Origin: JBAXZR01 sp041670165 | GTDB taxonomy: Bacteria; Bacillota; Clostridia; Christensenellales; UBA1242 | Direction: 5' to 3' | Assembly: GCA_041670165.1 (NCBI GenBank) | Contig: JBAXZR010000002.1 | Coordinates: 38,111 to 102,110 of the forward strand | Length of the DNA stretch: 64,000 nucleotides | In this document: positions 55,201-62,543 of the stretch, piece after piece | How the letters are laid out: every line of letters starts with the position of its first letter | How positions within the stretch are numbered: the stretch's first letter is position 1 | Made by a program: the position numbers and the translations under genes | The notes under the pieces: generated by a model | Told to the model about the DNA's origin: nothing | Database searches by the model: none | Seen by the model: only the letters and a program-made list of their open reading frames with translations

Positions 55201-56891
55201 GTGCAGCCGTTGAGGGAAAAACTCAAATTTTTGCAAGCATTATGACTGCAAACACAAATGTGTTTAGTGCACCATATCAAATAACAACAGGAGACAACAA
55301 CAAGTCCAATGCTTTTGCAACAATGAACAATGGAAATTTATTTGTTTATTATTGTGAAGATATTTATGAAGCAATTGGAACTGACGGAAATTTTAGGGTA
55401 ACAAGAAACATTAAAATAACTGCAGTTGATTTGTTTAGTGATTTGGAAATCGAAGTGTTGGATATTGACACATCAAAATTTTTGCCAAACTCAACACAAA
55501 AAGTAAAAGTAAGGATTTATAACAATGGAAATATTGCCGTTGAAAATCCAACGGTAACTGCTCAAATTGGCGGAAGAAATGAAACATTTATTGTAAATTC
55601 AATAATTGCAGGGTTAAGCTATGTTGATTATGAAATTGATATAATCATGCCTGAAACAAAAACAAATGTGATTTTTAGTGTCGAAAAAGAAGATTTGATT
55701 GAAAGTGACTATGAAAACAACACGGATAGTATTGACTTGATGAAAGTTGATTTGGCGGTAAGTGGCTTCATAATCACAAGAACAACTTCTGGTTTAAAAA
55801 TTGAAATTACAATTGAAAACAAGAGTTTTGTTAATGCAAACAATATTGTTCTATCTTTAACAAAATATTCTGACATTTCAATTGTATTTGACAGTTTAAA
55901 TATTCTAAGCTTGCCAGCAAATTCAAAGCGAACTTATGTAATCAACATTGAAAATGATGATATAATCTATAGTTCAAATCAAGTTTTCTGGTCAAAAATA
56001 TTTGTTTTGACGCCTGATAAAACAATTTATACAGTTGAAGAAGATGACTATAACTCAGAAAACAATGTTAAGAGCTTGTCAATTAAGAGAGCTCAACTTG
56101 AAGGTGAAGAAACATTGGCTGTTATGAACGAAAATATCAATTTATTCACAAATCAATCTTCTTTGTTAAATTATATGTACACAGGAACTGGCACACTTAA
56201 TATAACTTCATCAAATTCTCTAGTTGTAAGTGTGATTGACAATCAAATCACAGGTGTTGCATCTGGATCAGCAACAATCACATTAACAGATGGTTCGGCA
56301 TCAAAAACAATTAATGTAACAGTTTCTGAAAATACATACTCAATATCATTAAACGGAAACTCTAATGAATATATCTTGCAAGGTCAAAGCTTCATTGAAA
56401 GTGGTGCAAATTGCTTTTATAATGGAGAACAAACAACGGATGTTGTGAGAATTACAAACACAATGGATACAGATATAATTGGTACATATCAAATAATCTA
56501 TGAATATGTAATTGACAATATCGTTGTTGCAACGGCTTCAAGAACAGTTTATGTTAGACCTCAAAAAGCATGTGCAACTATTTCTGCTGGAATAATTAGT
56601 GGATATGCACTCACAAACAGCACTGTTGTACTTTTTGACAGTAATAACAATGAAGTTGCAAGAACAATTGCACAAAATGGACAATTTACATTTGCAGAGT
56701 TAACAAATTCAGATCAATATAATCTTGTTGTTTTGGTTGAAGGTGTTGAAAGTGAGGCAGTAAGTTTCACAATTAACATGCCATCAAATAATATGTCTAA
56801 TATTGAATTTATCATAATGATTTGTTGTATTCTCGCAACACTTGTTGGTGCAAGCTTAACAATTCTTACACTAATTAAAAAACGCAAATAA
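46224..56891 (+). CDS. Giant membrane-anchored multidomain surface protein (3555 residues)
   Basis: A single uninterrupted frame of 10.7 kb. ATG 46224 has GGGGG upstream; the TTG at 46212 is inside that SD. A signal peptide (about 1-32, ending VSA) is followed by at least seven Calx-beta-like modules (marks at about 406, 546, 666, 800, 1288, 1406 and 1802, with the pattern G-x-DY ... F-x-x-G-E). Calcium-loop/FG-GAP-like pieces lie at about 1578 (DINGDGIKE) and 1645 (DLTCDGKNE). A glycine-rich amphipathic beta region (about 2415-2630) and a propeller-like part with YYNGEEWSD and YSQGVWGEF come next, then two CARDB-like domains (about 3072-3300), a Big-2-like domain (about 3303-3368), an Ig-like module and a carboxypeptidase-regulatory-like fold. 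A final helix (about 3525-3548) and KKRK anchor it; no LPXTG. A terminator follows. An adhesin or matrix role is likely; the partner is unknown. Confidence 0.8.
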   Translation: MKKYFKPLLTSFIVLGFVIFSFLFHCNITVSAGGEEIDTQIASIGFEVVNIDSSDNPNLYIAEKNNAEQTIKVCISQAQDVDVIFSLTENIVIPQFSNSPSYYENIENEPNFQELINEWEDYWQQVFINQGNIFEYNSTYTLPAGQTTVNIVLTQNSNAESVDDIRVREITLSTTSQEVQAGYEPTTNGLRSILDVVVYDLNGNNSIIIVPDNSDSIETIGYRNFKIIRTGDNGLKTTAPSFQYKLINYDINNNKELKFETTQSNYIFKIVEGKYETEANLKLKFFDNNYLNWQSVYTLQFSNFENCGTQYFNSNTLSLKDFDNNLKTSFFIEDDELSLINNDAMIVLNLPQTNPYIRPEENYDAVLPEEGGVLSYEIYTRPSTGKSVSAFRLFYTIDFEKTSAVLGTDFNLDENYSIVQNVGYIDFNDSEVNEDSIGILNIEALNNNLLDGAKTLHVQFFLSDENTNILLPAKDFLSLAIWDDEYLAENNTISWANSMAYSGADIIDGVVSFNSSYSDCLINLNTDYYGNLNYSIPIQYNDITTQVGVDYNKTSYFDNLTLFNYETETFVYDIWGTNLNVLNNGLFYGTKRLQVTILEDYLPEGFSLNGPASIFIDLVGDYEKDYLFTDISSINVNRDEDITFTVYRSETTAYTNYIDLQNSSLVEGEHYQNDLFPFAVNWEEGQTEQTISIPLLDFSSLTTDFYGDLVFLNSQQNDFNKSFVNQYTSVNLTLINSFERGKFYFGLSEYTYLTSLGSLVVEVMRTSNVGVASINYSLVALTGLTENEMAVIGIDINDTHGTLTFNDGEFLKTINITIPTITRKILNRKIGLKLSEPSRYSSISQEQTILIINDDTWPTIFLSKETLSYTDLNGTNPNCLRFYPVTDKRNKAYFNVGITSSSLPIDVYTINFNMYAVSDASLQGIEVWIDNQKLSPTLLAEPYTYLDITYYYSYNYTALLNKDNNYFVITLNYENIYDILPVFAGNMFCVTANSQTIEESLTNVTISAEKSTANMPTISMALDEDTIGNNDSIAVTISRTWENIYLRQSVRLVASGGLMYLGEPLMYEPLDTIITFEPFEEKKVIMFYSKTGYTIYDEQPILSLYDANDNLIAERDVTVLSDVTSSFIKLEAIKIGNNNYTKIGLEKTLQVLFKLSRTWNEEITITMTGLHPALSTTQIVFPVGVKEVVHDFHVDGLLLTENINNISYNLSNFPTEVNGKPLIVNCSEVGWSFYSDLYNIGLPNISFHTLDIFENQQTFLTVEYNPGETPISSLSEKLIYCDLTGTAELGKDYVIDNAIGNPGRYNSSLNAFIIPAGRNIINYYVKSFNDLRLESFKTIVFTFYELSPDGTKFAQRTYTVNIHNIDSYGKISITKQATESGYDLLVTNANNTGMGMSIGLKLNDSTAVMGVDYTITNYDSIDEVNNIVYVYFDGSNQTKTLHINYFTNNRCVLSFQVLEYPSSNIEILTNKIDIILMPTISTEVIDEIANNETTFVSGLGQEANYYFFYNEIYSKYTNGNTSFVANRVDIYNNGNIYDVIYTYKTIYNSVVTTVKVSYGTYTSNEFIIPSKVNAKNWTDINGDGIKEMCYASCYPYSFYGGMTECEDFGKYGVFYIDFINNLEGSILVLSQAEVLNKYIEINFIDLTCDGKNEITIFIQNSAFSKDKYNYTLGDNSFYIISNTSQTDFNLEIVYFESGSRIINNNNMRLVFVNYYNYDYEVPHIVLRYLKPSDFNINNNKLNENYTSVAISLYGHDKYKNIFINNISTIVNENEYLTFNVYNTSGSAGTFTITYTGITAVAIRDFALSGTVTYIFRQGEYNKEISLLIVDNYLPNDDLTFKITIGSNDFYLGSRTENIITIKDKTIINKSIIFTIQDNFNVDKNVTDSSLYESTYTYITGNNALFSVRSLILNGLSAFNTDRYFPKISATFNGTTVTDTDNKGYINFTNLLALASGLDGIIRVRVDFMAKNGESITSTILSTISFDIPYYNHETREAENTITTDNQISVGQKARITIRSSFDGSLTNAHKIRVTYFNSVNNSTQTFNSDEKGISDFQVDGGNLSKVYSNTITVRNITTGEEESYEHILSVYGEKIEATIITTNDINASLISSVKIKVVGQDVNFTAEGVTNSNTGRFNIKLIPFKTYKIYYNEGNAITYLNEGVYTLTNATFENTVITLNLTLRNNNTQINNVQVYVQSKSQVISMVCGSIGEYFTKGGASPINGMAMADVIYSYLNGTLHRQLNANEQIMLKSYFEYTAGYTSSRTSIAGFKYAIGNDIFLGSPDLKIYKTLAKETEDVVIFSYDYYPVYSNATITLKSSGVALNSTNAAILNYNVTNYYGQTCQRNFIARTGIEDNLIDMEIVSNAYSSGKKVVQFVAFGDGLGRMLAAGINEGLSQIQTAEIPSWVKFLDGMSFALSFTDKELGFQIDEEEMTISIYIGISKTIFERSHGASYANQDTPSLSELRGAKNGGVLSSGRGGFGFGIGLGGKMHFKYVDDSWRLLAGEIYVSVSASYNYTKYFLIPVVNFPAFFSATVSLTMTNTVMFDWNAAECKTDVTGQVAFELALEIEIGLGIRGVFSASVFGQGSIEVIIQYHTGGAKLTLSVCGGVRLQIIFWKYEYIFAETQWSTQSDGYVERNLQNNVYMTQLKNLVPSTSYEGVAQVMNSDSEVIMEMALNEACEVEDVVVVENIFESAAPQMAELSDGTKMIAWINQDSNRGVNNSELINYIYYNGEEWSDVQVLDSTITADLYFDLKTFENTFAISYSEVKKSLGSGSTLSERLQLSEIAFSIFDKNTMTFSKTRLTDNIYNDRIVMFEMTGDTGIMVVYQSQNNNINDEMTLNEFLCGENANNRLLYSIYSQGVWGEFKTLQTSIPAIVNLSLKIVNNIAYIAIETDNDNDFDTTNDREILLIQYIFANNVIALESITDNSIADTDPILASFNNKIVLVFKSEDKIVCYYNNKFSSITVLPAGQSIFSFYSNDNYAVLLWSAAVEGKTQIFASIMTANTNVFSAPYQITTGDNNKSNAFATMNNGNLFVYYCEDIYEAIGTDGNFRVTRNIKITAVDLFSDLEIEVLDIDTSKFLPNSTQKVKVRIYNNGNIAVENPTVTAQIGGRNETFIVNSIIAGLSYVDYEIDIIMPETKTNVIFSVEKEDLIESDYENNTDSIDLMKVDLAVSGFIITRTTSGLKIEITIENKSFVNANNIVLSLTKYSDISIVFDSLNILSLPANSKRTYVINIENDDIIYSSNQVFWSKIFVLTPDKTIYTVEEDDYNSENNVKSLSIKRAQLEGEETLAVMNENINLFTNQSSLLNYMYTGTGTLNITSSNSLVVSVIDNQITGVASGSATITLTDGSASKTINVTVSENTYSISLNGNSNEYILQGQSFIESGANCFYNGEQTTDVVRITNTMDTDIIGTYQIIYEYVIDNIVVATASRTVYVRPQKACATISAGIISGYALTNSTVVLFDSNNNEVARTIAQNGQFTFAELTNSDQYNLVVLVEGVESEAVSFTINMPSNNMSNIEFIIMICCILATLVGASLTILTLIKKRK

Positions 56892-56895
56892 TTTT

Positions 56896-56926
56896 AAAAG
56901 CAACCGCAAAATTGCGGTTGTTTTTT
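56896..56926 (+). terminator. Intrinsic terminator of the giant gene
   Basis: A GC-rich 8-bp core stem (56901-56908 with 56913-56920), AAAT loop, flanking A and T runs. Confidence 0.9.
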
Positions 56927-57127
56927 AAGATTTAATTTTTAAAAATATATTTATAAAGCATTAAAAACATTAAATATTTAATGAATGACTCATTTTTCTC
57001 TTAATATCACTTGATATTCTAGCTTTAATGCAAATTTTTGTAAAATAAAAAAGGAAATTAGCAATTTGCATTGTATAACATATTTGTATCTAATTTTTTA
57101 AAATAATTGCTAACAAAAGGATAAATA

Positions 57128-58912
57128 GTGACAAGTAAAGGATATCCACAACAATGGATGACTGAGCTAAAGTCCAAAAATGATATTGTTTCTGTTGTTT
57201 CAAGATATGTTCATCTTCAGCAGAAAGGGAAAAGTTTTTGGGGATGCTGTCCATTTCACAATGAAAAAACTCCATCATTCTCTGTTAATCCAGAGGGGAA
57301 TTTTTTTCATTGCTTTGGTTGCAAAGAGGGTGGAGATGCAATTTCTTTTGTTGAAAAAATTGAAAGTGTAGATTTCACAAAAGCTATTGAACTTCTTGCT
57401 TCTTGGAGCGGTATGACCGTCCCAACACTTGAAGGCAATGATGAAATTGTTCTTAAGGCAAAGAAAAAAGAAGTTATACTTAGAATTTTGGAAGAAACAA
57501 AAAATTTCTTTATTAAAAATTTGGACAAGCCTCAAGCAAAAACTGCACTTGAATATATTGCACGGCGAAAACTAACAAAATTTGATTTAGATAAATTTCA
57601 AATTGGAGCTTCACTTGATTGGAATTCACTTATTGTATTTTTAAAATCCAAAGGCTACACCCTTGAAGAAATGAAAGATGCAGGAGTAATTGAGATTAAA
57701 GATGGGCATTCTTATGATGTTATGGCAGAAAGATTGACATTCCCAATTTTCAATTCTTATGGAGATTGTATTGCTTTTTCAGCTAGAATACTTGTTCCTT
57801 CTGATTTTGCAAAATACAAAAACACTGCTGACACACTTGCGTTTAACAAAAGTAATTCAATATTTGGTATCAATTTAATCAAAAAGCTTAAAGCTGAAAA
57901 AGGCATAAAAAATATCATTATTGTTGAAGGACAAATGGATGTTATTGCAATGCATCAAGCGGGTTTTGTAAATTCTGTTGCTTGCATGGGAACAGCACTA
58001 ACGCAGGAACATGCCCGTGAACTAAAAAGATTTACAGATAACATTCTTGTTTGTTTTGATGGTGATCTTGCAGGAAGAAAGGCAACCCTAAGAAGCCTTG
58101 ACATTTTGAAAAATGCTGGATTAAATGTTAAGGTTGTTTCAATAGATGAGGGCGGAAAAGACCCTGATGAATTCATTAAAGCAAGAGGTGTTGAAGCAAT
58201 GCAAAAGCTTCTTGATGAAGCTGTTCCAGCAACTGATTACAAAATCATTTCTTTATCTAAAGAATTTGATTTGTCAGAATCAAGTGAAAGAGCAAAGTTT
58301 GCTGACAAGGCAATGGAAATAATAAATTCACTTAATTCATCAGCAAATCAAGATATATATCTAGGACTAATTAAGCAATATTCAAACATTCCTATGGATA
58401 TTCTAAGAAAAGACCTTGACCGAAACATTAGGATTAGTACTGATTATATAAAAAATGACCATGAAAATATGTTAACAAATGATTCACGAACCAATTCAAT
58501 AAACTTTATCCTTGCGGCAAATCTTCACAACCAGCCGTATGCAATTATTCCAGAAAATTTTGACAGGTTTTTACAATCAAATGAAGAAAGAATAATTTAT
58601 GATTACATTCTTGATTGCAAAAATAAAAATGTTAAACCTGTTGTTGGAACAATTTTTGAACTTTTGGAAGGGCAGGATACAACAATTGCAAAAGAATTGG
58701 TGGGTTATGAATTCAATTTTGACAATTTTAGTGGCGAAAAACATTTTGATGCTTGCATGTGGACCATTGTTGAATCTGAGATGAAACTATTGCAACAAGA
58801 ACTACTGAAAAAATTCAACGAAACAAAAGATATTGATGAAAGAAAAATATATTTGGAAAAAATTAATAAAATTGCACAAAATCTTATGAGAAAAAATTGG
58901 AGGGATTCTTAA
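57128..58912 (+). CDS. dnaG: DNA primase
   Basis: Synthesises RNA primers for replication; 594 residues from GTG 57128 (AAAGGA upstream). The N-terminal CHC2 zinc domain has CPFHNEKTPSFSV and CFGCKEGG (about 40-70). The TOPRIM catalytic core has IIVEGQMDVIAMHQAGF (about 263-279), and FDGDLAGRKA follows at about 315. A C-terminal helicase-interaction region is present. It is followed immediately by rpoD in the classic macromolecular-synthesis order. A 200-base gap separates it from the giant gene terminator. Confidence 0.96.
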   Translation: MTSKGYPQQWMTELKSKNDIVSVVSRYVHLQQKGKSFWGCCPFHNEKTPSFSVNPEGNFFHCFGCKEGGDAISFVEKIESVDFTKAIELLASWSGMTVPTLEGNDEIVLKAKKKEVILRILEETKNFFIKNLDKPQAKTALEYIARRKLTKFDLDKFQIGASLDWNSLIVFLKSKGYTLEEMKDAGVIEIKDGHSYDVMAERLTFPIFNSYGDCIAFSARILVPSDFAKYKNTADTLAFNKSNSIFGINLIKKLKAEKGIKNIIIVEGQMDVIAMHQAGFVNSVACMGTALTQEHARELKRFTDNILVCFDGDLAGRKATLRSLDILKNAGLNVKVVSIDEGGKDPDEFIKARGVEAMQKLLDEAVPATDYKIISLSKEFDLSESSERAKFADKAMEIINSLNSSANQDIYLGLIKQYSNIPMDILRKDLDRNIRISTDYIKNDHENMLTNDSRTNSINFILAANLHNQPYAIIPENFDRFLQSNEERIIYDYILDCKNKNVKPVVGTIFELLEGQDTTIAKELVGYEFNFDNFSGEKHFDACMWTIVESEMKLLQQELLKKFNETKDIDERKIYLEKINKIAQNLMRKNWRDS

Positions 58913-59971
58913 GTGACAAAACAAAAAGTTGAGCAAGAAATTCAAAAAATAACTGAAATTGCTCAGAAAAAAGGATCTGTTAATGAAGAAGATATAATGT
59001 TTAGACTTCTTAGACATGAAGTTTCTGCAGCTGAAATCAATGAATTTATTGCAAAATTGGAAGGAATGGGCATCAAAATTATAAGGGCAAACCCTGAAGA
59101 TGTTTCAAAAGAGAACCTTAATGAAATTATTTCTTCAGTTAGCACAGATGATCCCGTTAAATTATATTTGAAAGACATTGGAAAAACTCCACTTTTAACA
59201 GCCGAAGAAGAAATTGAACTTGCAAAAAGACTTGCTGATGGTGATGAAGAAGCTAGAGACAGGCTTTCAGAAAGCAATTTAAGGCTTGTTGTTAGCATTG
59301 CTAAAAGATATGTAGGCAAAACATCAATGCACTTTTTGGATCTTATTCAAGAAGGCAATATGGGACTTCTTAAAGCAGTTGAAAAGTTTGACCACACAAA
59401 AGGATTTAGATTTTCCACATATGCAACTTGGTGGATTCGTCAAGCAATTACAAGATCAATGGCTGATCAATCTCGTACAATAAGAATTCCAGTTCATATG
59501 GTTGAAACAATCAACAAACTCAATCGTACAACAAGATCACTTCTTCAAAAACTTGGTAGAGATCCTACTGTTGTTGAAATTGCAAACGAAATGGATATGT
59601 CTGAGCATCGTGTTGAAGAAATTCAAAAAATTGCTCAAGATCCAATTTCAATTGACACTCCAGTTGGTGATGAAAACCACACAACAATTGGTGATTTTAT
59701 CGAAGACGAAACTTGCAAAGCACCAGACGAACTTACCATAACAAAAATGCTTAGAGAACAACTTATTGAAGTTTTAAGCACTCTTACACCAAGAGAGCAA
59801 AAAGTTGTAAGGCTTAGATATGGACTTGAAGACAATCGTGTAAGAACACTTGAGGAAGTTGGGAAAATTTTTAATGTTACTCGTGAGCGTATTAGACAAA
59901 TTGAATCCAAGGCTCTAAAAAAGTTGCGTCATCCAAACCGCAAGAAAAAACTGAGCGATTATTCAGGCTAA
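58913..59971 (+). CDS. rpoD: RNA polymerase primary sigma factor RpoD (SigA)
   Basis: Principal vegetative sigma factor, 352 residues from GTG 58913 (GGAGG nine bases upstream). It has region 1.1-like and 1.2 sequences (DDPVKLYLKDIGKTPLLT), region 2 (NLRLVVSIAKRYVGKTSMHF, DLIQEGNMGLLKAVEKFD, and the tryptophan-rich FSTYATWWIRQAITRSMADQ), region 3, and region 4.2 with EEVGKIFNVTRERIRQIESK. It follows dnaG directly and precedes trmK, as in Bacillus. It should recognise the extended -10 promoters seen in this window. Confidence 0.97.
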   Translation: MTKQKVEQEIQKITEIAQKKGSVNEEDIMFRLLRHEVSAAEINEFIAKLEGMGIKIIRANPEDVSKENLNEIISSVSTDDPVKLYLKDIGKTPLLTAEEEIELAKRLADGDEEARDRLSESNLRLVVSIAKRYVGKTSMHFLDLIQEGNMGLLKAVEKFDHTKGFRFSTYATWWIRQAITRSMADQSRTIRIPVHMVETINKLNRTTRSLLQKLGRDPTVVEIANEMDMSEHRVEEIQKIAQDPISIDTPVGDENHTTIGDFIEDETCKAPDELTITKMLREQLIEVLSTLTPREQKVVRLRYGLEDNRVRTLEEVGKIFNVTRERIRQIESKALKKLRHPNRKKKLSDYSG

Positions 59972-59972
59972 A

Positions 59973-60623
59973 ATGATTGTACTTGATAAAAGGTTGAAAG
60001 AAATTGCTTTTGCTACTGGCAAAGGAAGTGTAATGGCTGACATTGGCAGTGACCATGGCTTTCTTTCACTTTTTTTACTTCAAAACAAACAAGCAGAAAA
60101 AATATATGTTTGTGATATTAGTGAAAAAAGTCTAGAAAAAGCCCAAAAACTGTTTTCTTCTTGTAATGAACAGGCAATTTTTGTTATTTCTGACGGCTTC
60201 AAACAGTTGTCATGCAAAAAGATTGATGTTGCAATTATTGCTGGAATGGGTGGAATTGAAATTGGTAAAATTGTAACAAATATTCCAAAAGAAATGCATG
60301 TTGAAAAGATTGTTTGTCAGCCGATGAGAAATGTGTTAGAATTGAAACATAGAATGATAGAATTAGGTTATAAAATTTGTGAAGACACCTACGCACAAGA
60401 CAAACAACGATTTTATGAAATAATCACTTTTAAAAAAGGAGCAAATTGCTTATCAGAACTAGAAATTGAATTTGGCAAAGAAAACATTGAGATTCTTCCA
60501 CAAAGTTTTGTTGAATTTTTGAAAAAAGAAGAAAAAAGATTTAAAAAAGTTGCAAGTGGTTCAGAATTTGCTAGAATAAAAATTGAAAAAATAAGAGAAA
60601 TTTTAAGGAGAAAAAATGAATAA
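59973..60623 (+). CDS. trmK: tRNA (adenine22-N1)-methyltransferase TrmK
   Basis: A 216-residue SAM-dependent methyltransferase of the TrmK family (formerly YqfN), methylating A22 of tRNA-Ser/Leu/Tyr. The SAM-binding part is VMADIGSDHGFLSLFL (about 20-35), then VAIIAGMGGIEIGKI (about 88-102), and a C-terminal coiled-coil tail. The ATG lies one base after the rpoD stop with no SD, so coupling with rpoD is probable. It overlaps the zinc-ribbon gene by eight bases. The dnaG-rpoD-trmK order is conserved in Firmicutes. Confidence 0.92.
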   Translation: MIVLDKRLKEIAFATGKGSVMADIGSDHGFLSLFLLQNKQAEKIYVCDISEKSLEKAQKLFSSCNEQAIFVISDGFKQLSCKKIDVAIIAGMGGIEIGKIVTNIPKEMHVEKIVCQPMRNVLELKHRMIELGYKICEDTYAQDKQRFYEIITFKKGANCLSELEIEFGKENIEILPQSFVEFLKKEEKRFKKVASGSEFARIKIEKIREILRRKNE

Positions 60624-61317
60624 AGATTTGATTCTAAAATACCAAGAAAAAGATTCACAACTTTACAAACTAGAAAAAGAACTTGAACAAAATGAAGACA
60701 AAAAAATTGCAAATCAAATGATTTCTATTGTTAGAGATATGCAAAACAAGTCTTCTGCTCTTGAACAAGAAGCTGAAGTTGTTGTTAAAGAATTTGAAAA
60801 ATTTCAACAAAAAAGCAAGGAAATTTCTCTTAAAGCACACAATCTTGCCGAAATCAAGATTGATTCTCTTTCTAGCGAAGAAGCAGAAAAATTAATTGAA
60901 GAAACAAGTGAAATTTCTAATGCACTTACTCAAATTGAAAAGAAATGTGTTGCTCAAGCTGAAAAAGTTTCAAATATACTTTCTGAGTTTGAAGAAAGCA
61001 AAAAAAAGTTTGGTTTAGCCAGATCTAAACATAGCTTTCATAAAAGTTCTTATGAACAAGCATATTTGAAAGTTAAACCAATAATTGATGCTCTTAAACA
61101 AGAACTTTCATTAATTGAAAAAGAACTACCTTCAACAGTTGTTGCAAAATATAAACTTGTTAGACAAGACAAAATATTCCCTGTTTTTGTTCCTTTGATG
61201 AGTAAATCATGCGGTGGTTGTGCAATGGAGCTTTCAACCAACAAAATTGAAACTCTCAAACAAAAAGGTTTTATTGAGTGTGAAAATTGTCATAGACAAA
61301 TTTATATTGAAAATTAA
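60616..61317 (+). CDS. Coiled-coil protein with C4-type zinc ribbon
   Basis: A 233-residue protein of the family usually called 'C4-type zinc ribbon domain protein'. The first about 180 residues form a long coiled coil (heptad-like Glu/Lys/Leu), and the C-terminus has two zinc knuckles, SCGGCAMEL and ECENCHRQ (about 197-230). In other Firmicutes it sits near nif3/yqfO after trmK; that gene is absent here. Nucleic-acid binding is suggested for relatives. It overlaps trmK by eight bases, with SD AAGGAG in the end of trmK. Confidence 0.82.
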   Translation: MNKDLILKYQEKDSQLYKLEKELEQNEDKKIANQMISIVRDMQNKSSALEQEAEVVVKEFEKFQQKSKEISLKAHNLAEIKIDSLSSEEAEKLIEETSEISNALTQIEKKCVAQAEKVSNILSEFEESKKKFGLARSKHSFHKSSYEQAYLKVKPIIDALKQELSLIEKELPSTVVAKYKLVRQDKIFPVFVPLMSKSCGGCAMELSTNKIETLKQKGFIECENCHRQIYIEN

Positions 61318-61344
61318 GAAAACTAAAATTAGTTTTCTTTTTTT
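61316..61344 (+). terminator. Intrinsic terminator of the dnaG-rpoD-trmK operon
   Basis: A 10-bp stem (61316-61325 with 61330-61339), four-base loop and T run, starting inside the stop codon of the zinc-ribbon gene. Confidence 0.85.
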
Positions 61345-61406
61345 AATGATAAATGATAATCTAATTGATGGGTTATTAAGGTTTAAGGAAGTGAATACTT
61401 TTATTT

Positions 61407-62462
61407 ATGAAGAATTTTTCAATCGTTATGGCAATTGTTGGAACTGTGATTGGAGCAGGCTTTGCTTCTGGAAAGGAAATAGCTTGGTTTTTTTCTAGAT
61501 TTGGTGTTAATGGAATTTGGACTAGTGTGTTGATTATTCCTTTGTTTGCAATTATTTTTATTTTTGGACTTAACATAAAAAATGAAAACTTAACTCAGAA
61601 ATTAGGTAGATTTGCTCCAATTTTATTTTTTTTAACAAATTTAATTTTTTCTTTTGCGATGCTATCAGCTTCAATTTTTCTTCTTCAAGATATATTATAT
61701 TTTTTGCCTAAAATTGTGATTGTTATAATTATGCTTGCGCTCCAATTATTAGTACTTTCAAAAGGCATAAAAGGTTTTTCAAGGGTTTGTAGCATTTTAG
61801 TACCTTTTTTGGTTGTATTTTTATTATTTTCATCTTTTAACGGAATAATTAAAGGCGAAAATTCAGTCTTAATTACTTATGAACTTATAGAAACATTTTC
61901 TTCTGTCTGGTTTTGTGTGATATATGTTTCAGCCAATTTTTTACTTGGATACACAATTCTTGGGAAACTTGGAACAAACTTAACAAAAAAACATATTAAA
62001 GTAATTTCTATAATCTCTGCAGTTATTATTGGATTTTTAATTTCTGTTTTAAATTTGTCAATACTTTCCAACATATATTCAATGAGCTTAAGTATGCCAA
62101 TTTTTGGACTATTGTCATCGCTTAGTCCAGTTCTTGTAAAAATGGTTGAAGTCTTTGTTTTATTTGCAATGTTGACAACACTTTTTGCAACTGATCAAGC
62201 ACTTTTAGAAATTGTTAATGATTCAAAAATTGTTTCAAAATGGTCTGTTATAAAAAAATCTTTAGCGATTTGTTTGTTAGTTCTAATCGGTGCTTTTTTC
62301 AATTTTTCAGAAATTGTTGAAAATATATATCCTGTTATGGGAGTTGTCGGATTAATCATTTTTGTTATAATTATCATTCCAAAAAAATCTCACCCCAAAT
62401 TAGGTGAGATGGAAATTGGACAAAATGATGACATTGATGAAAAGAAAAATGAAACATATTAG
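61407..62462 (+). CDS. YkvI family membrane transporter
   Basis: A 351-residue polytopic protein with about ten hydrophobic helices. The N-terminus (MAIVGTVIGAGFASGKEIAW, about 8-27) has the unwound-helix G-x-G-x-GFASG motif of the YkvI family, a branch of the APC/sodium-coupled transporter superfamily. The C-terminus is cytoplasmic and acidic. No SD was found close to ATG 61407; AAGGAAG lies 16 bases upstream. Substrate unknown. It is a single gene between two terminator-like regions and precedes the convergent sigG. Confidence 0.8.
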   Translation: MKNFSIVMAIVGTVIGAGFASGKEIAWFFSRFGVNGIWTSVLIIPLFAIIFIFGLNIKNENLTQKLGRFAPILFFLTNLIFSFAMLSASIFLLQDILYFLPKIVIVIIMLALQLLVLSKGIKGFSRVCSILVPFLVVFLLFSSFNGIIKGENSVLITYELIETFSSVWFCVIYVSANFLLGYTILGKLGTNLTKKHIKVISIISAVIIGFLISVLNLSILSNIYSMSLSMPIFGLLSSLSPVLVKMVEVFVLFAMLTTLFATDQALLEIVNDSKIVSKWSVIKKSLAICLLVLIGAFFNFSEIVENIYPVMGVVGLIIFVIIIIPKKSHPKLGEMEIGQNDDIDEKKNETY

Positions 62463-62543
62463 TTATATTTTACTCTTTTTTAATAATCGAGTATAAAATT
62501 TAGTTAAAACATGTTCTTATGATAAATTTTATTTATTTTTTAA

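Noticed and set aside
62381..62410. A7 run followed by an 8-bp stem inside the ykvI-like gene, resembling a -1 frameshift signal
   Set aside because: The stem is only about three bases from the run, closer than working signals, and it lies near the end of the gene where the zero frame gives a sensible tail.
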